A stretch of 59,032 bases of DNA from assembly GCA_964504195.1 (NCBI GenBank), contig CAZDDI010000022.1:1-59032 (forward strand), written 5' to 3'. The position numbers were made by a program, and so were the translations under genes. Below are positions 40,850 to 49,266 of this stretch, in pieces. Source of the DNA: CAZDDI01 sp964504195 (lineage in GTDB: Bacteria; Chloroflexota; Anaerolineae; B4-G1; SLSP01). The notes beneath the pieces were generated by a model. It was given only the letters and a program-made list of their open reading frames with translations. It had not been told where the DNA came from and ran no database searches. Positions within the stretch are counted from its first letter, which is position 1. Each line of letters starts with the position of its first letter.

Positions 40850-41271
40850 TGCTGGTATCTTGATCAAGCAAGTTGTGCCGGAGCCAATATAGCGATCTGG
40901 CAATGGCGTTATGGACTCACGGTATAAAATCTGAATGGGAAATTGTGGTGCCTGCACTGTTCTGGTTCGAGGTTACAGCTGTTTTGCGCAAAAAGGTATA
41001 TCGGCAGCTACTTACGCCAGCTGAGGGCGAACAAGCCTTGTTCACAGCACTGGAAGCCAACGTGCAGATCATCTCCTGGCCCAATTTACATCAGCAAGCC
41101 TGGAAATTAGCGGGACGTTTCCAACAGCCCACAGCTTACGATGCCCATTATCTGGCACTGGCTGAATCGCTAGGGTGTGATTTTTGGACTACTGATGAGC
41201 GGTTGTTCAATACTGTCAAGAATGTTGCGCCTTGGGTCAAATGGCTGGGCGCATTCAATCCACATACATAG
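40827..41271 (+). pseudogene. Frameshifted PIN-domain (VapC-like) toxin
   Basis: ATG at 40827 starts MATPVCIDAGILIKQVVPEP, a typical PIN N-terminus with its first acidic residue, then stops after 21 codons at a TAG near 40891. The rest of the domain continues in the +1 frame (YSDLAMALW to LGAFNPHT at 41271). Removing one A around 40888 would restore a single 147-residue protein containing the later acidic sites (FEVTAVL, AYDAHYLALAESL, DFWTTDERL). So the toxin is inactivated by a one-base insertion, unless this is a sequencing error or a programmed frameshift. VapC-type toxins are ribonucleases. Confidence 0.75.
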
Positions 41272-41336
41272 CCAAGTAACAGTTGGTTTTCTCGACAATT
41301 CCGTGAACAGTTATGCGTTCTTAACACGCTGAGTGG

Positions 41337-41364
41337 TTGTAACTTTATTTTAGTGCGGTATAAT
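41337..41364 (+). promoter_or_regulatory. Promoter of the BMP transporter operon
   Basis: TTGTAA (41337-41342), 16 bp spacer, TATAAT (41359-41364). Leads to a roughly 165 nt leader before the gene at 41535; no known riboswitch was recognised in it. Confidence 0.65.
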
Positions 41365-41534
41365 GAAAAGTACCGACAACGTAGTTGGAACGCCTTCAAA
41401 TAAGAGGGTTCTGGTTTTATATCAGTCTATAATTCTTAGCGTTGAAAGGAGGTTCAACTATCGGCGATTGCCATGTATGTAGTTCCTATACAGTTTCCCC
41501 AATAAACCCAATTTAGTTTTAGGAGGAGAATCTC

Positions 41535-42596
41535 ATGCGTAAGAATCTTTTGGCTTTGGTGAGTGTATTGATGGTGGTCAGCTTGCTGTTGACCGCATGT
41601 GGTGGCGCCGCTACCCCGGCGGAGAAGGCAATCAGCGTTGGCATGGTCACCGATATGGGTGGCGTGGATGACAAGTCCTTCAACGCTACCTCGTGGGCCG
41701 GTGTACAGCGCGCCATCACCGAGATGGGTGTAGAGGGTTCCTACCTCGAATCGCAGCAGCAGACTGACTATGCGACCAACATCACGCAATACATCAATCA
41801 GGACACCGATCTGATCGTCACCGTCGGCTTTTTGCTGGCTGATGATACGGCTGACTTCGCTGGGCGCTATCCGGACACCAACTTCGCCATCGTGGATAAT
41901 AATTCCCTGGGTAACAATGTTCGCGGTCTTACTTTCTCCACTGATCAAGCCGGGTTCCTGGCCGGGTATGTGGCGGCAGGCGCCACCCAGACCGGTAAAG
42001 TTGCCACCTTCGGCGGCATCAACATTCCCCCAGTGGTCATCTTCATGGTTGGTTTCGAGTATGGTGTGAAGTACTACAACCAGCAACACGGCACCAACGT
42101 GGAAGTGCTCGGTTGGGACACCGCTGCTAATAATGGCGTGTTCGCGGGTAACTTCGAGTCCACCGATGACGGTCGCCGCATTGCTGACACCTTCATGAAT
42201 GAAGGCGCCGACATCATCATGCCCGTTGCTGGTCCTGTGGGCCTTGGCTCGGCGCAGGCTGTGCGCGAGCACGGCAACGCCTGGATTGTCGGTGTGGACA
42301 CCGATTGGACCGTCAGTGCTGCTGAGTACGCCAATGTGGTTCTCACCAGCGTGATGAAGAATATGGATATAGCTGTTTACGACAGCATCAAGTTGGTGGC
42401 AAGCGACAACTTTAGCGGTTTCAATGGCGAAAATTACCTCGGCACGCTGGAGAATGGTGGCGTGGGTCTGGGCAAGATCGCTGCTGGCGCAGTGTCGCAG
42501 GACGTGATCAATGAGCTCGAGACGGTCAAGGCAGACATCATCTCCGGTAGCATTGACACCGGTTGGAATGCCTACATCTCCGGCCTGGGGCAGTAA
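41535..42596 (+). CDS. BMP-family nucleoside-binding lipoprotein
   Basis: 353 residues. Signal peptide with lipobox LLTAC (Cys22). The mature protein starts with the BMP/PnrA opening VGMVTDMGGVDDKSFNAT. Later signatures are TVGFLLADDTADFAGRYPD, VATFGGINIPPVVIFMVGFEYG, MPVAGPVGLGSAQAV and WIVGVDTDWT. PnrA-like proteins bind purine nucleosides. AGGAGGAG lies before the ATG. A terminator follows at 42606-42645, so this component is probably made in excess over the transporter. Confidence 0.92.
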   Translation: MRKNLLALVSVLMVVSLLLTACGGAATPAEKAISVGMVTDMGGVDDKSFNATSWAGVQRAITEMGVEGSYLESQQQTDYATNITQYINQDTDLIVTVGFLLADDTADFAGRYPDTNFAIVDNNSLGNNVRGLTFSTDQAGFLAGYVAAGATQTGKVATFGGINIPPVVIFMVGFEYGVKYYNQQHGTNVEVLGWDTAANNGVFAGNFESTDDGRRIADTFMNEGADIIMPVAGPVGLGSAQAVREHGNAWIVGVDTDWTVSAAEYANVVLTSVMKNMDIAVYDSIKLVASDNFSGFNGENYLGTLENGGVGLGKIAAGAVSQDVINELETVKADIISGSIDTGWNAYISGLGQ

Positions 42597-42605
42597 TCTG
42601 TTTTC

Positions 42606-42645
42606 TAAGGGCAAGGCGGCCTGTGCGCCTTGCCCTTACCTTTTT
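42606..42645 (+). terminator. Terminator/attenuator after the BMP gene
   Basis: 13 bp stem TAAGGGCAAGGCG / CGCCTTGCCCTTA with CCTTTTT after it. Lies inside the operon, so partial readthrough to the ATPase gene is expected. Confidence 0.8.
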
Positions 42646-42683
42646 ATCATGGCATTATTTTTCAGCATTGTTGCTGGTAGCAC

Positions 42684-42729
42684 ATGAAACGTGAAACGTG
42701 AATCCCCTCACGTTTCACGTTTCATGTTT
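42684..42729. repeat. Inverted heptad repeat hairpin
   Basis: CATGAAACGTGAAACGTGA and its perfect inverse TCACGTTTCACGTTTCATG form a 19 bp stem with a 6 base loop. Further TTGATTTG-like heptads precede the ATPase ribosome site at about 42808-42842. Confidence 0.85.
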
Positions 42730-42853
42730 CAAAAACAGAGATGTTTTTGCCCCTCGCCTTCACACTTTCTGAGCAGAGCGAACTAAAGATTGCGTTACAC
42801 TTGCTAAATAGATTTGAGATTTATTGATTTGCAGATTTTCTAAGGAGGTCTCT

Positions 42854-44395
42854 ATGCCCCCAGTTTTAGAGTTAAAGGGAATCACCAAACGCTTTCCCGG
42901 CGTGCTTGCTAACGATCACATTGACCTGACCTTGAACGAAGGGGAAGTGTTGACGTTGTTGGGCGAGAACGGGGCCGGGAAAAGCACGCTTATGAACATC
43001 CTCTATGGCCTGTATGCGCCCGAAGAAGGCGAAATCTACATCCGTGGCAAGCAAGTGACCATCAACGGGCCGGGGGATGCGATTGCGATGGGCATCGGCA
43101 TGGTGCATCAGCACTTTATGCTCGTCCCGGTGCTCACTGTGACCGAGAACGTTATGTTGGGGATGGAATCTATCCGGCACGGGCTGTTTCTGGATCGAAA
43201 ATCTGCTGCGGAACGGATCCGAGCTATCTCTGAGCAGTACGGTCTGGATGTGGAACCGCACGCGCTGGTGGGCGAATTGCCTGTCGGTATCCAGCAGCGT
43301 GTGGAAATTATCAAACTGCTCTACCGCAATGCCGATATTCTGATTCTCGACGAACCAACCGCTGTCTTGACCCCCCAAGAGGTTGAAGGACTTTTCAAGA
43401 TTATCCGCACGTTGCTTGCTGATGGCAAATCCATCATCTTCATCAGCCACAAGCTGAAGGAAGTGTTGGAGATTTCGGATAGCATTGCCGTGTTGCGCGG
43501 CGGGCGCATGGTAGGTACTGCTGACCCGGCTACCAGCAACGAACGCACGTTGGCCTCGTTGATGGTAGGACGCGAGGTTATCCTGAGTGTTCCCAAGGAG
43601 CCAGCTCAGCCCACCGACGTAGTCCTTGCAGTGGAAAATCTCGAGGTGATGAGCGACCGCCATCAGCTAGCGGTGCGTGGTATCTCGTTCGAAGTGCGCG
43701 CTGGCGAAATTGTCGGCGTGGCCGGGGTACAGGGCAACGGTCAAACGGAGCTGGTGGAAGCGATGACGGGCCTGCGCCAACCGGTGGATGGGAAGATCAC
43801 TTTGTTGGGGCAGGATATCACGCATGCCAACCCGCGTATCATTACCGAAATGGGCACGGGGCATGTGCCGGAAGATCGCCAGCGTGACGGGCTGGTGCTG
43901 AGCTATCCTATCACCGATAACATGATCTTGAATACCTATTACTTGCCACCGGTAGCTCAAGGGCTGATGTTGCAGGAACAGGCGATCAAAGAGCGCGCTG
44001 AGCGGTTGGTAGCCGAATACGATGTGCGCACACCCAGTATCCAAACTTCGGCGGGCAGCCTTTCCGGCGGCAATCAACAGAAAGTCATCGTGGCTCGCGA
44101 GTTGAGCCGCCCAGTCAAGTTGACAATTGCTTCACAGCCTACGCGCGGGTTGGATGTTGGCTCGATTGAGTACATCCACTCGCAGCTGGTGCGCAAACGC
44201 GATGAGGGCGCAGCCGTCTTCGTTGTCTCGGCAGAACTCGATGAAGTTATGTCACTGGCAGATCGCATTATGGTTATGTTTGAAGGTAGAATCATGGCAA
44301 TACTTCCGGCAGAAGGTGCGACCAAAGAAGAAATCGGCCTGTTGATGGCCGGAGTCACTCCCGAAACATCCACACCGATTCAGGAGGCAGTATGA
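42854..44395 (+). CDS. Nucleoside ABC transporter ATPase (two ABC domains)
   Basis: 513-residue fused double ATPase of the sugar/nucleoside importer type (NupO-like). The first domain has Walker A GENGAGKST, signature LPVGIQQRVEI and Walker B LILDEPTAVL. The second has a degenerate Walker A GVQGNGQTEL, signature LSGGNQQKVIVARELSR and QPTRGLDVG. This arrangement fits nucleoside or ribose importers. ATG at 42854 behind AAGGAGG; its stop overlaps the first permease (ATGA). Confidence 0.93.
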   Translation: MPPVLELKGITKRFPGVLANDHIDLTLNEGEVLTLLGENGAGKSTLMNILYGLYAPEEGEIYIRGKQVTINGPGDAIAMGIGMVHQHFMLVPVLTVTENVMLGMESIRHGLFLDRKSAAERIRAISEQYGLDVEPHALVGELPVGIQQRVEIIKLLYRNADILILDEPTAVLTPQEVEGLFKIIRTLLADGKSIIFISHKLKEVLEISDSIAVLRGGRMVGTADPATSNERTLASLMVGREVILSVPKEPAQPTDVVLAVENLEVMSDRHQLAVRGISFEVRAGEIVGVAGVQGNGQTELVEAMTGLRQPVDGKITLLGQDITHANPRIITEMGTGHVPEDRQRDGLVLSYPITDNMILNTYYLPPVAQGLMLQEQAIKERAERLVAEYDVRTPSIQTSAGSLSGGNQQKVIVARELSRPVKLTIASQPTRGLDVGSIEYIHSQLVRKRDEGAAVFVVSAELDEVMSLADRIMVMFEGRIMAILPAEGATKEEIGLLMAGVTPETSTPIQEAV

Positions 44396-45651
44396 ACGAG
44401 CAAACAGCAACCCCTACACAAGAAGCACCGCATAAGAAGGCTTCTCCCTTGCGAGGGCTTCTTGTACCGCTGTTGGCAATTGTCACAGCAATGATCTTGG
44501 GCGCGATTGTTATCATCACCACCAATGAATCGGTGTATGAGACGTTGCAGACGCGCGGCCTGGTCGCAGCTATTGGACGTAGCTTCGAGGTGATCTGGGT
44601 GGCATACGGCGCGTTTTTTATGGGTGCGTTCGGTGACCCGCAACGCATGATTCAGGGTTTGGGCGAGTGGATTTCCACTGGCGATGGGACGCGTTGGTTA
44701 CGGTCGTTGTACCCCATTACCGAGACCTTGCGCTATACCACGCCTTACATCTTCGCCGGGTTAGCCGTCGCGGTAGGGTTTCGCGGTGGCCTGTTCAACA
44801 TCGGCGCAGAGGGACAGTATTTCATTTCTGGGTTGACCACAGTCTTTGTGGGATTTGCGCTCAAGGGTATGCCCTGGTTCATCCATCTGCCGGTAGCGAT
44901 TATCGCGGGAGTGGCGGGTGGGGCGCTGTGGGCGGCTATTCCGGGTCTGCTCAAGGCCAAGACTGGAGCGCATGAAGTCATCAATACGATTATGATGAAC
45001 TACATCGCCATTCGGATCGCGGATTTCATGCTAGATGTAGGCGGGCCGTTGTCACGTGGTGATGGGCGTCCGGTGAGTCCATTCATCGAAACTTCGGCGC
45101 ATTTACCGCAGTTCTTCCCCTCCAATTCGGAAATCCGCTTCAACATGGGCTTCATCATGGCGTTGTTGGCGGCCTGGTTCGTCTACTGGCTGCTCTTCAA
45201 GACCACGCTGGGCTATGAAATCCGCACGGTGGGGCAGAACCCGCGCGCGGCCAAATATGCCGGCATGAGCGTTTCCAAGACCATTGTGTTGACGATGGTT
45301 ATTAGCGGCGGGTTGGCGGCTCTGGCGGGCGTGACCGACATCCTGGGGGTGCTGCGGTTCATGCCCAATGCCTTTTCCGCCGGTTACGGCTTTGATGCGA
45401 TTGCGCTGGCCCTGTTAGGCAATAGCCATCCGATGGGCGTCGTGCTGGCCTCGCTCCTGTTTGGCGCGTTGCGCGCGGGTGCGCGCAACATGCAGGGTGT
45501 GGCGCGCGTGCCACTAGACATCACGGCAATTTTGCAGGGTTTAATCATTATCTTCATCGCGGCCCCCGCGATCATCCGTTCACTCTACCGCTTGCGCGAA
45601 ACCGATACGGGCGATGAAATCGTCCTGACGCGCGGGTGGGGTCAGGTATAA
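44392..45651 (+). CDS. Nucleoside ABC transporter permease 1
   Basis: 419 residues, about 8-10 transmembrane helices of the BPD_transp_2 family. Signature VIWVAYGAFFMGAFGDP and FNIGAEGQYFISG (a hallmark of NupP-type permeases), then EVINTIMMNYIAI and GQNPRAAKYAGMSVSKT, the cytoplasmic coupling loop. Overlaps the ATPase gene by four bases. Confidence 0.93.
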   Translation: MNEQTATPTQEAPHKKASPLRGLLVPLLAIVTAMILGAIVIITTNESVYETLQTRGLVAAIGRSFEVIWVAYGAFFMGAFGDPQRMIQGLGEWISTGDGTRWLRSLYPITETLRYTTPYIFAGLAVAVGFRGGLFNIGAEGQYFISGLTTVFVGFALKGMPWFIHLPVAIIAGVAGGALWAAIPGLLKAKTGAHEVINTIMMNYIAIRIADFMLDVGGPLSRGDGRPVSPFIETSAHLPQFFPSNSEIRFNMGFIMALLAAWFVYWLLFKTTLGYEIRTVGQNPRAAKYAGMSVSKTIVLTMVISGGLAALAGVTDILGVLRFMPNAFSAGYGFDAIALALLGNSHPMGVVLASLLFGALRAGARNMQGVARVPLDITAILQGLIIIFIAAPAIIRSLYRLRETDTGDEIVLTRGWGQV

Positions 45652-45663
45652 GGAGGCCGTATC

Positions 45664-46926
45664 ATGGAAGAAACCAGTGCAGGTTTGCTACGAGAAACCA
45701 AGCGCCGGGCGCAGACGATGGGCATTGCATTCCTCGTGTTTGCCCTGCTTGCGATCCTGTTGTTTATCCCTGGTGTCAGCGGTGAGCAAGTCACAACCTT
45801 TGCGCTCGATTTGCCGCGCATGACAGACGTTTGGCCTATTGGTAGCATCAGGTTCAATACGGCCTTCGGATTGTATGCGATGGTACTGATTATGGCGGTT
45901 TTGGGCGGTGTGCAGCTAGCGCGTGGCTTCAAACGCGCCTACATGATATTGGGCGTGGTGGTCACACTCTTCATCCTTACCTTCCTTACCTGGGCGGCGC
46001 GGGATGCTTCGATGAATATGACTGGCATGTTACAATCCACGTTATTGCGCGCTGTGCCCATCGTTTGCGCCGCGCTCAGCGGCGTGATGTGCGAGCGCTG
46101 CGCCATCATCAACATTGGCATCGAGGGCATGATGCTCTCCGGCGCGTTTATGGCGGCGCTGATGGGCAGCGTGACCCAGAGCGCGTGGGGCGGGCTGATC
46201 GCGGCCTTGCTGGCTGGCGGGCTGATGGGCGCGTTGCTGGCGGTGTTGGCGATCAAATACAAGGTGAACCAAATCATCGCTGGCACAGCCATCAACATCC
46301 TGGCGACCGGGTTGACCAGTTACTTCAGCTCCCGTTATCTCCAGGGCAGTGCCACACTCAATAACCCGCCAACCTTCCCTACCATTTCCATCCCTCTCTT
46401 GAGCCGCTTACCGGTGCTAGGGCCGGTGTTCTTCAATAACACCTTCCCGGTGTATTTGACCCTGATCCTGGTGGTTGTGATTCACGTTATGCTCTTCCAC
46501 ACCCGTTGGGGGTTGCGGACGATCGCGGTAGGTGAGAAGCCGCGCGCGGCGGATACGCTGGGCGTCAACGTGTTCCTCATCCGCTACGTCAATACTATCC
46601 TCGGCGGGATGGTCGCCGGGCTGGGTGGTGCTTACCTGGTGCTGAGCTCCGTGCCGCGCTTCGATGAGTTGATGACCGCCGGGCGCGGCTTCATCGGCCT
46701 GGCCGCGATGATCTTCGGCAAGTGGATGCCCGGCGGCGCGTTGGGTGCGTCGCTCATCTTCGGCTTTGCGGACTCGCTCCAGACCAATCTGGCGATTCTG
46801 CGTGTGCCGATTCCCTCGCAGTTCTTGTTGATGGCCCCCTATCTGGCGACGATGATCGTGTTGGCCGGCGTCGTAGGCCGCGCCAACGCCCCCGCCGCTG
46901 ATGGTGTGCCTTACGAGAAAGAGTAG
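45664..46926 (+). CDS. Nucleoside ABC transporter permease 2
   Basis: 420 residues, BPD_transp_2 family, partner of the preceding permease. INIGIEGMMLSGAFMAALMG matches the IGAEG region, INQIIAGTAINILATG-like helices follow, and the coupling loop is GEKPRAADTLGVNVF. Starts 12 bp after its neighbour behind AGGAGG. Last gene of the transporter operon, followed by a heptad-built terminator. Confidence 0.93.
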   Translation: MEETSAGLLRETKRRAQTMGIAFLVFALLAILLFIPGVSGEQVTTFALDLPRMTDVWPIGSIRFNTAFGLYAMVLIMAVLGGVQLARGFKRAYMILGVVVTLFILTFLTWAARDASMNMTGMLQSTLLRAVPIVCAALSGVMCERCAIINIGIEGMMLSGAFMAALMGSVTQSAWGGLIAALLAGGLMGALLAVLAIKYKVNQIIAGTAINILATGLTSYFSSRYLQGSATLNNPPTFPTISIPLLSRLPVLGPVFFNNTFPVYLTLILVVVIHVMLFHTRWGLRTIAVGEKPRAADTLGVNVFLIRYVNTILGGMVAGLGGAYLVLSSVPRFDELMTAGRGFIGLAAMIFGKWMPGGALGASLIFGFADSLQTNLAILRVPIPSQFLLMAPYLATMIVLAGVVGRANAPAADGVPYEKE

Positions 46927-46943
46927 TTCTAAACTGTAATGCG

Positions 46944-46987
46944 TAATGCGTAATACGTTTAACAGCGTATTACGCATTATTTTTTTT
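46944..46987 (+). terminator. Heptad-repeat intrinsic terminator
   Basis: TAATGCGTAATACG / CGTATTACGCATTA stem made from period-7 repeats, followed directly by eight T residues. Terminates the transporter operon; shows repeats recruited as functional terminators. Confidence 0.85.
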
Positions 46988-46999
46988 ATTGAGGTTGTG

Positions 47000-48373
47000 A
47001 TGACTAGCGAAAATTGGCCCGATGAATTTATCCGCCGCATGAGCGGCTGGTTGGATGCCGAAGCGCCCGCGTTCTTCGCTGCGCTCGCCAAACGCGATAT
47101 CGGCTTGCGCCTCAATGCCCTGCGCGCCGCGCCCGCTGTGCTGGCGGCGCGGTTGCCCTGGGAGACCGCGCCTATCCCCTGGTGTCCCGAAGGCCGCTGG
47201 CTGCAAATCGAGGATGCTGCTGCTGGCGCACATCCTTATCACACTGCCGGTGTCTACTATATGCAGGACCCCAGCGCGATGGCGGCGGGCGTGCTGCTCG
47301 ATCCGCAACCCGGCGAGTGGGTGCTCGATCTCGCCGCCGCGCCGGGGGGCAAGGCTACGCACCTTGCCGCACGGATGCAGAATCAGGGCGTGCTGGTCGC
47401 CAACGAGGTGGCGCGCAACCGCGCGCCGGTGCTGGCGATGAACCTGGAGCGCCTGGGCGTGACCAACGCGCTCGTGACCAATGAGACGCCGGAGCGGTTG
47501 GCGCAACGGTGGCCCGGCTATTTCGATGCGGTGCTGGTGGATGCGCCCTGCTCCGGCGAAGGCACGTTCTCGCGGGATTCGCTCGCTGCGCGCGATTGGA
47601 GCGTGGCGGTGGTGCAAGGCAACGCCCGGCGGCAGCTGGCGATTCTGGAGCAGGCCGCCGCGCTCGTGCGCCCTGGCGGACGGCTGCTCTACGGTACCTG
47701 CACCTTCGCGCCGGAAGAGGATGAGGGCGTGATTGCTGCGTTCCTCGCTACACGTGGGGATTTTGAGGTTGCTGATTTGCCTGCGCTGCCGGGATTGCAT
47801 TCGGGCCGTCCGGAGTGGATAGACGCTCCGCCGGAACTCGCGCGCGTGGGCCGCTTCTGGCCGCATCAAGGGCCGGGTCACGGGCACTTCTACGCGCTGC
47901 TACGCCGGCGCGGCACAGCGCCCACCGATCTACCGGTCATCTGGGAGGATTGCGATGTGCCGGGGCGCGTGCTCCGGCTTTACCGTGAAGGCGTAGGTGA
48001 GGCGCTGGTCGAACCACCGCCAGAGGCCGGGCTGACCCTTACCAAAGACGATCAGCTCTATATTACGCCACTCTCGCCACCGTTGCGCGAACGATTGCGG
48101 GTACTACGGCTCGGCTGGTGGGTGGGCACGCTGCGACACGGGCAGGTCAATCCCAACCATGCCCTGGCGATGGCGCTCGTGCCGGACGCCGCGCGCCAAA
48201 CCGAGACACTTGCCGTGGATGATGAACGCCTCAGAGCCTTTCTCGCGGGTGGCTTCTGGCCCGATGACGGCCCGCCTGGCTTTGTGTTGGTCACGGTCGA
48301 AGGTTTCCCGTTGGGGTGGGGTAAACGTGGTGGAGGGCGGCTTCGTAGCCGGTATCCCGTGCATTTACGCTGA
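47000..48373 (+). CDS. RNA cytosine-5 methyltransferase (RsmF/NOL1 type)
   Basis: 457 residues. An N-terminal RNA-recruitment segment, then the SAM domain: LDLAAAPGGKATHLAA, motif IV DAPCSGEGTF, and motif VI YGTCTFAPEEDEGVI with the two conserved Cys residues. The C-terminal part (about 320-457) is PUA-like, as in RsmF/YebU. Makes m5C in rRNA or tRNA; the exact site is unknown. ATG at 47000 behind GAGG is chosen over the upstream open frame, which crosses the terminator. Confidence 0.9.
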   Translation: MTSENWPDEFIRRMSGWLDAEAPAFFAALAKRDIGLRLNALRAAPAVLAARLPWETAPIPWCPEGRWLQIEDAAAGAHPYHTAGVYYMQDPSAMAAGVLLDPQPGEWVLDLAAAPGGKATHLAARMQNQGVLVANEVARNRAPVLAMNLERLGVTNALVTNETPERLAQRWPGYFDAVLVDAPCSGEGTFSRDSLAARDWSVAVVQGNARRQLAILEQAAALVRPGGRLLYGTCTFAPEEDEGVIAAFLATRGDFEVADLPALPGLHSGRPEWIDAPPELARVGRFWPHQGPGHGHFYALLRRRGTAPTDLPVIWEDCDVPGRVLRLYREGVGEALVEPPPEAGLTLTKDDQLYITPLSPPLRERLRVLRLGWWVGTLRHGQVNPNHALAMALVPDAARQTETLAVDDERLRAFLAGGFWPDDGPPGFVLVTVEGFPLGWGKRGGGRLRSRYPVHLR

Positions 48374-48378
48374 ACGCG

Positions 48379-48409
48379 AAGCGCCCCCAACCTGTAGTTG
48401 GGGGCGCTT
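48379..48409. terminator. Bidirectional terminator between convergent genes
   Basis: 13 bp stem AAGCGCCCCCAAC / GTTGGGGGCGCTT with a 5 base loop. Confidence 0.65.
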
Positions 48410-48433
48410 GATTATGCTGCTACTGTGCGTGCC

Positions 48434-49033
48434 TTAGGGATTGCAGTTGCCGCCCCTATTCCCCTGATTGCGCATCATGCCGGGGGCGCCAGGCCCGCCC
48501 ATATTACCGCGCATCCGGCCCATCATGCCTTGCCCCTGCGGCAGTGCATCGGCCTGCTCTTGCGTGATGACGCCATCGGCTACGGCCTGGGCCACTGCTG
48601 CCTCATGCGCCGCCTGCATCTGCGTCTGGAATGTGGCGCGATCCAGTCCCAGCTCATCGAGCCATTCCGGCAGCCGCTTTTCAGCGAGTTCCGCCTCTTC
48701 GATGCCCAACGCCGTCGCCGTCAGCACACGCGGATCGAGGTAGGCTTGTAGCGCGCGCCGTACCTGCATCCGCTCGGCCTGCTCTTCCGTGATGAGGCCC
48801 TCATCCAGGGCTTGCTCCATCGCGCGGGCGTGCGCGCGCTCGCGGGCCGCTTGCAGCGCCGGGACGGTCACGCCGAGCTCCTCAGCCAGCAGCGCGTCCT
48901 TATCAATCGTCTTGAATGGGCCAAACGGCCCGCCGCCCTGCGCATTGACCGCCGGTGCGCCACTGAGCGCCAACCCCACCGTCACGAACAACGCGATTGC
49001 CAACCCCATCGCCAACCATCGTTTGCTTTTCAT
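48434..49033 (-). CDS. Small exported protein with internal repeats
   Basis: 199 residues, not recognised as a named family. Signal peptide MKSKRWLAMGLAIALFVTVG ending near APAVNAQG. Two related segments follow: ALLAEELGVTVPALQAARER with ALDEGLITEEQAERM, and a later one with AHEAAVAQAVADGVITQEQA. The tail is rich in Gly, Met, Asn and Arg (MMGRMRGNMGG). Such acidic helical repeat proteins with similar DGxITxEQA repeats are common in Chloroflexota and Firmicutes secretomes (DUF2680-like). ATG at 49033 behind GGGAGG. Confidence 0.7.
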   Translation of the reverse strand: MKSKRWLAMGLAIALFVTVGLALSGAPAVNAQGGGPFGPFKTIDKDALLAEELGVTVPALQAARERAHARAMEQALDEGLITEEQAERMQVRRALQAYLDPRVLTATALGIEEAELAEKRLPEWLDELGLDRATFQTQMQAAHEAAVAQAVADGVITQEQADALPQGQGMMGRMRGNMGGPGAPGMMRNQGNRGGNCNP

Positions 49034-49190
49034 CGCATACCTCCCTGGTATCTAAAGCTGTAGGAATTGCTTCCCCTTTTACAACTATAGTTTACCAGAG
49101 GCCGGTTAAGATTTGGTGAAGGCGGTGTTTAGAATTGTAGAAGGGGCGGACGGCCGTCCGCCCCTACGCAAACCTGACTGCAATCCTTTA

Positions 49191-49219
49191 TTGACATCTC
49201 CGCCGACTGTATAACAATA
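49191..49219 (+). promoter_or_regulatory. Possible promoter of the CHAT gene
   Basis: TTGACA at 49191-49196 is clear; TATAAC at 49210 is only 13 bp away and AACAAT at 49213 is weak at 16 bp, so the -10 is uncertain. A hairpin TAGGACGGGTT/AACCCGTCCTA (49222-49247) precedes the ribosome site. Confidence 0.35.
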
Positions 49220-49266
49220 TGTAGGACGGGTTGCCAACCCGTCCTACCCCATGCCAGGAGGCTCTC

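Noticed and set aside
41365..41534. Purine or other riboswitch in the BMP operon leader
   Set aside because: The leader is long enough, but no known aptamer core or expression-platform terminator was recognised.
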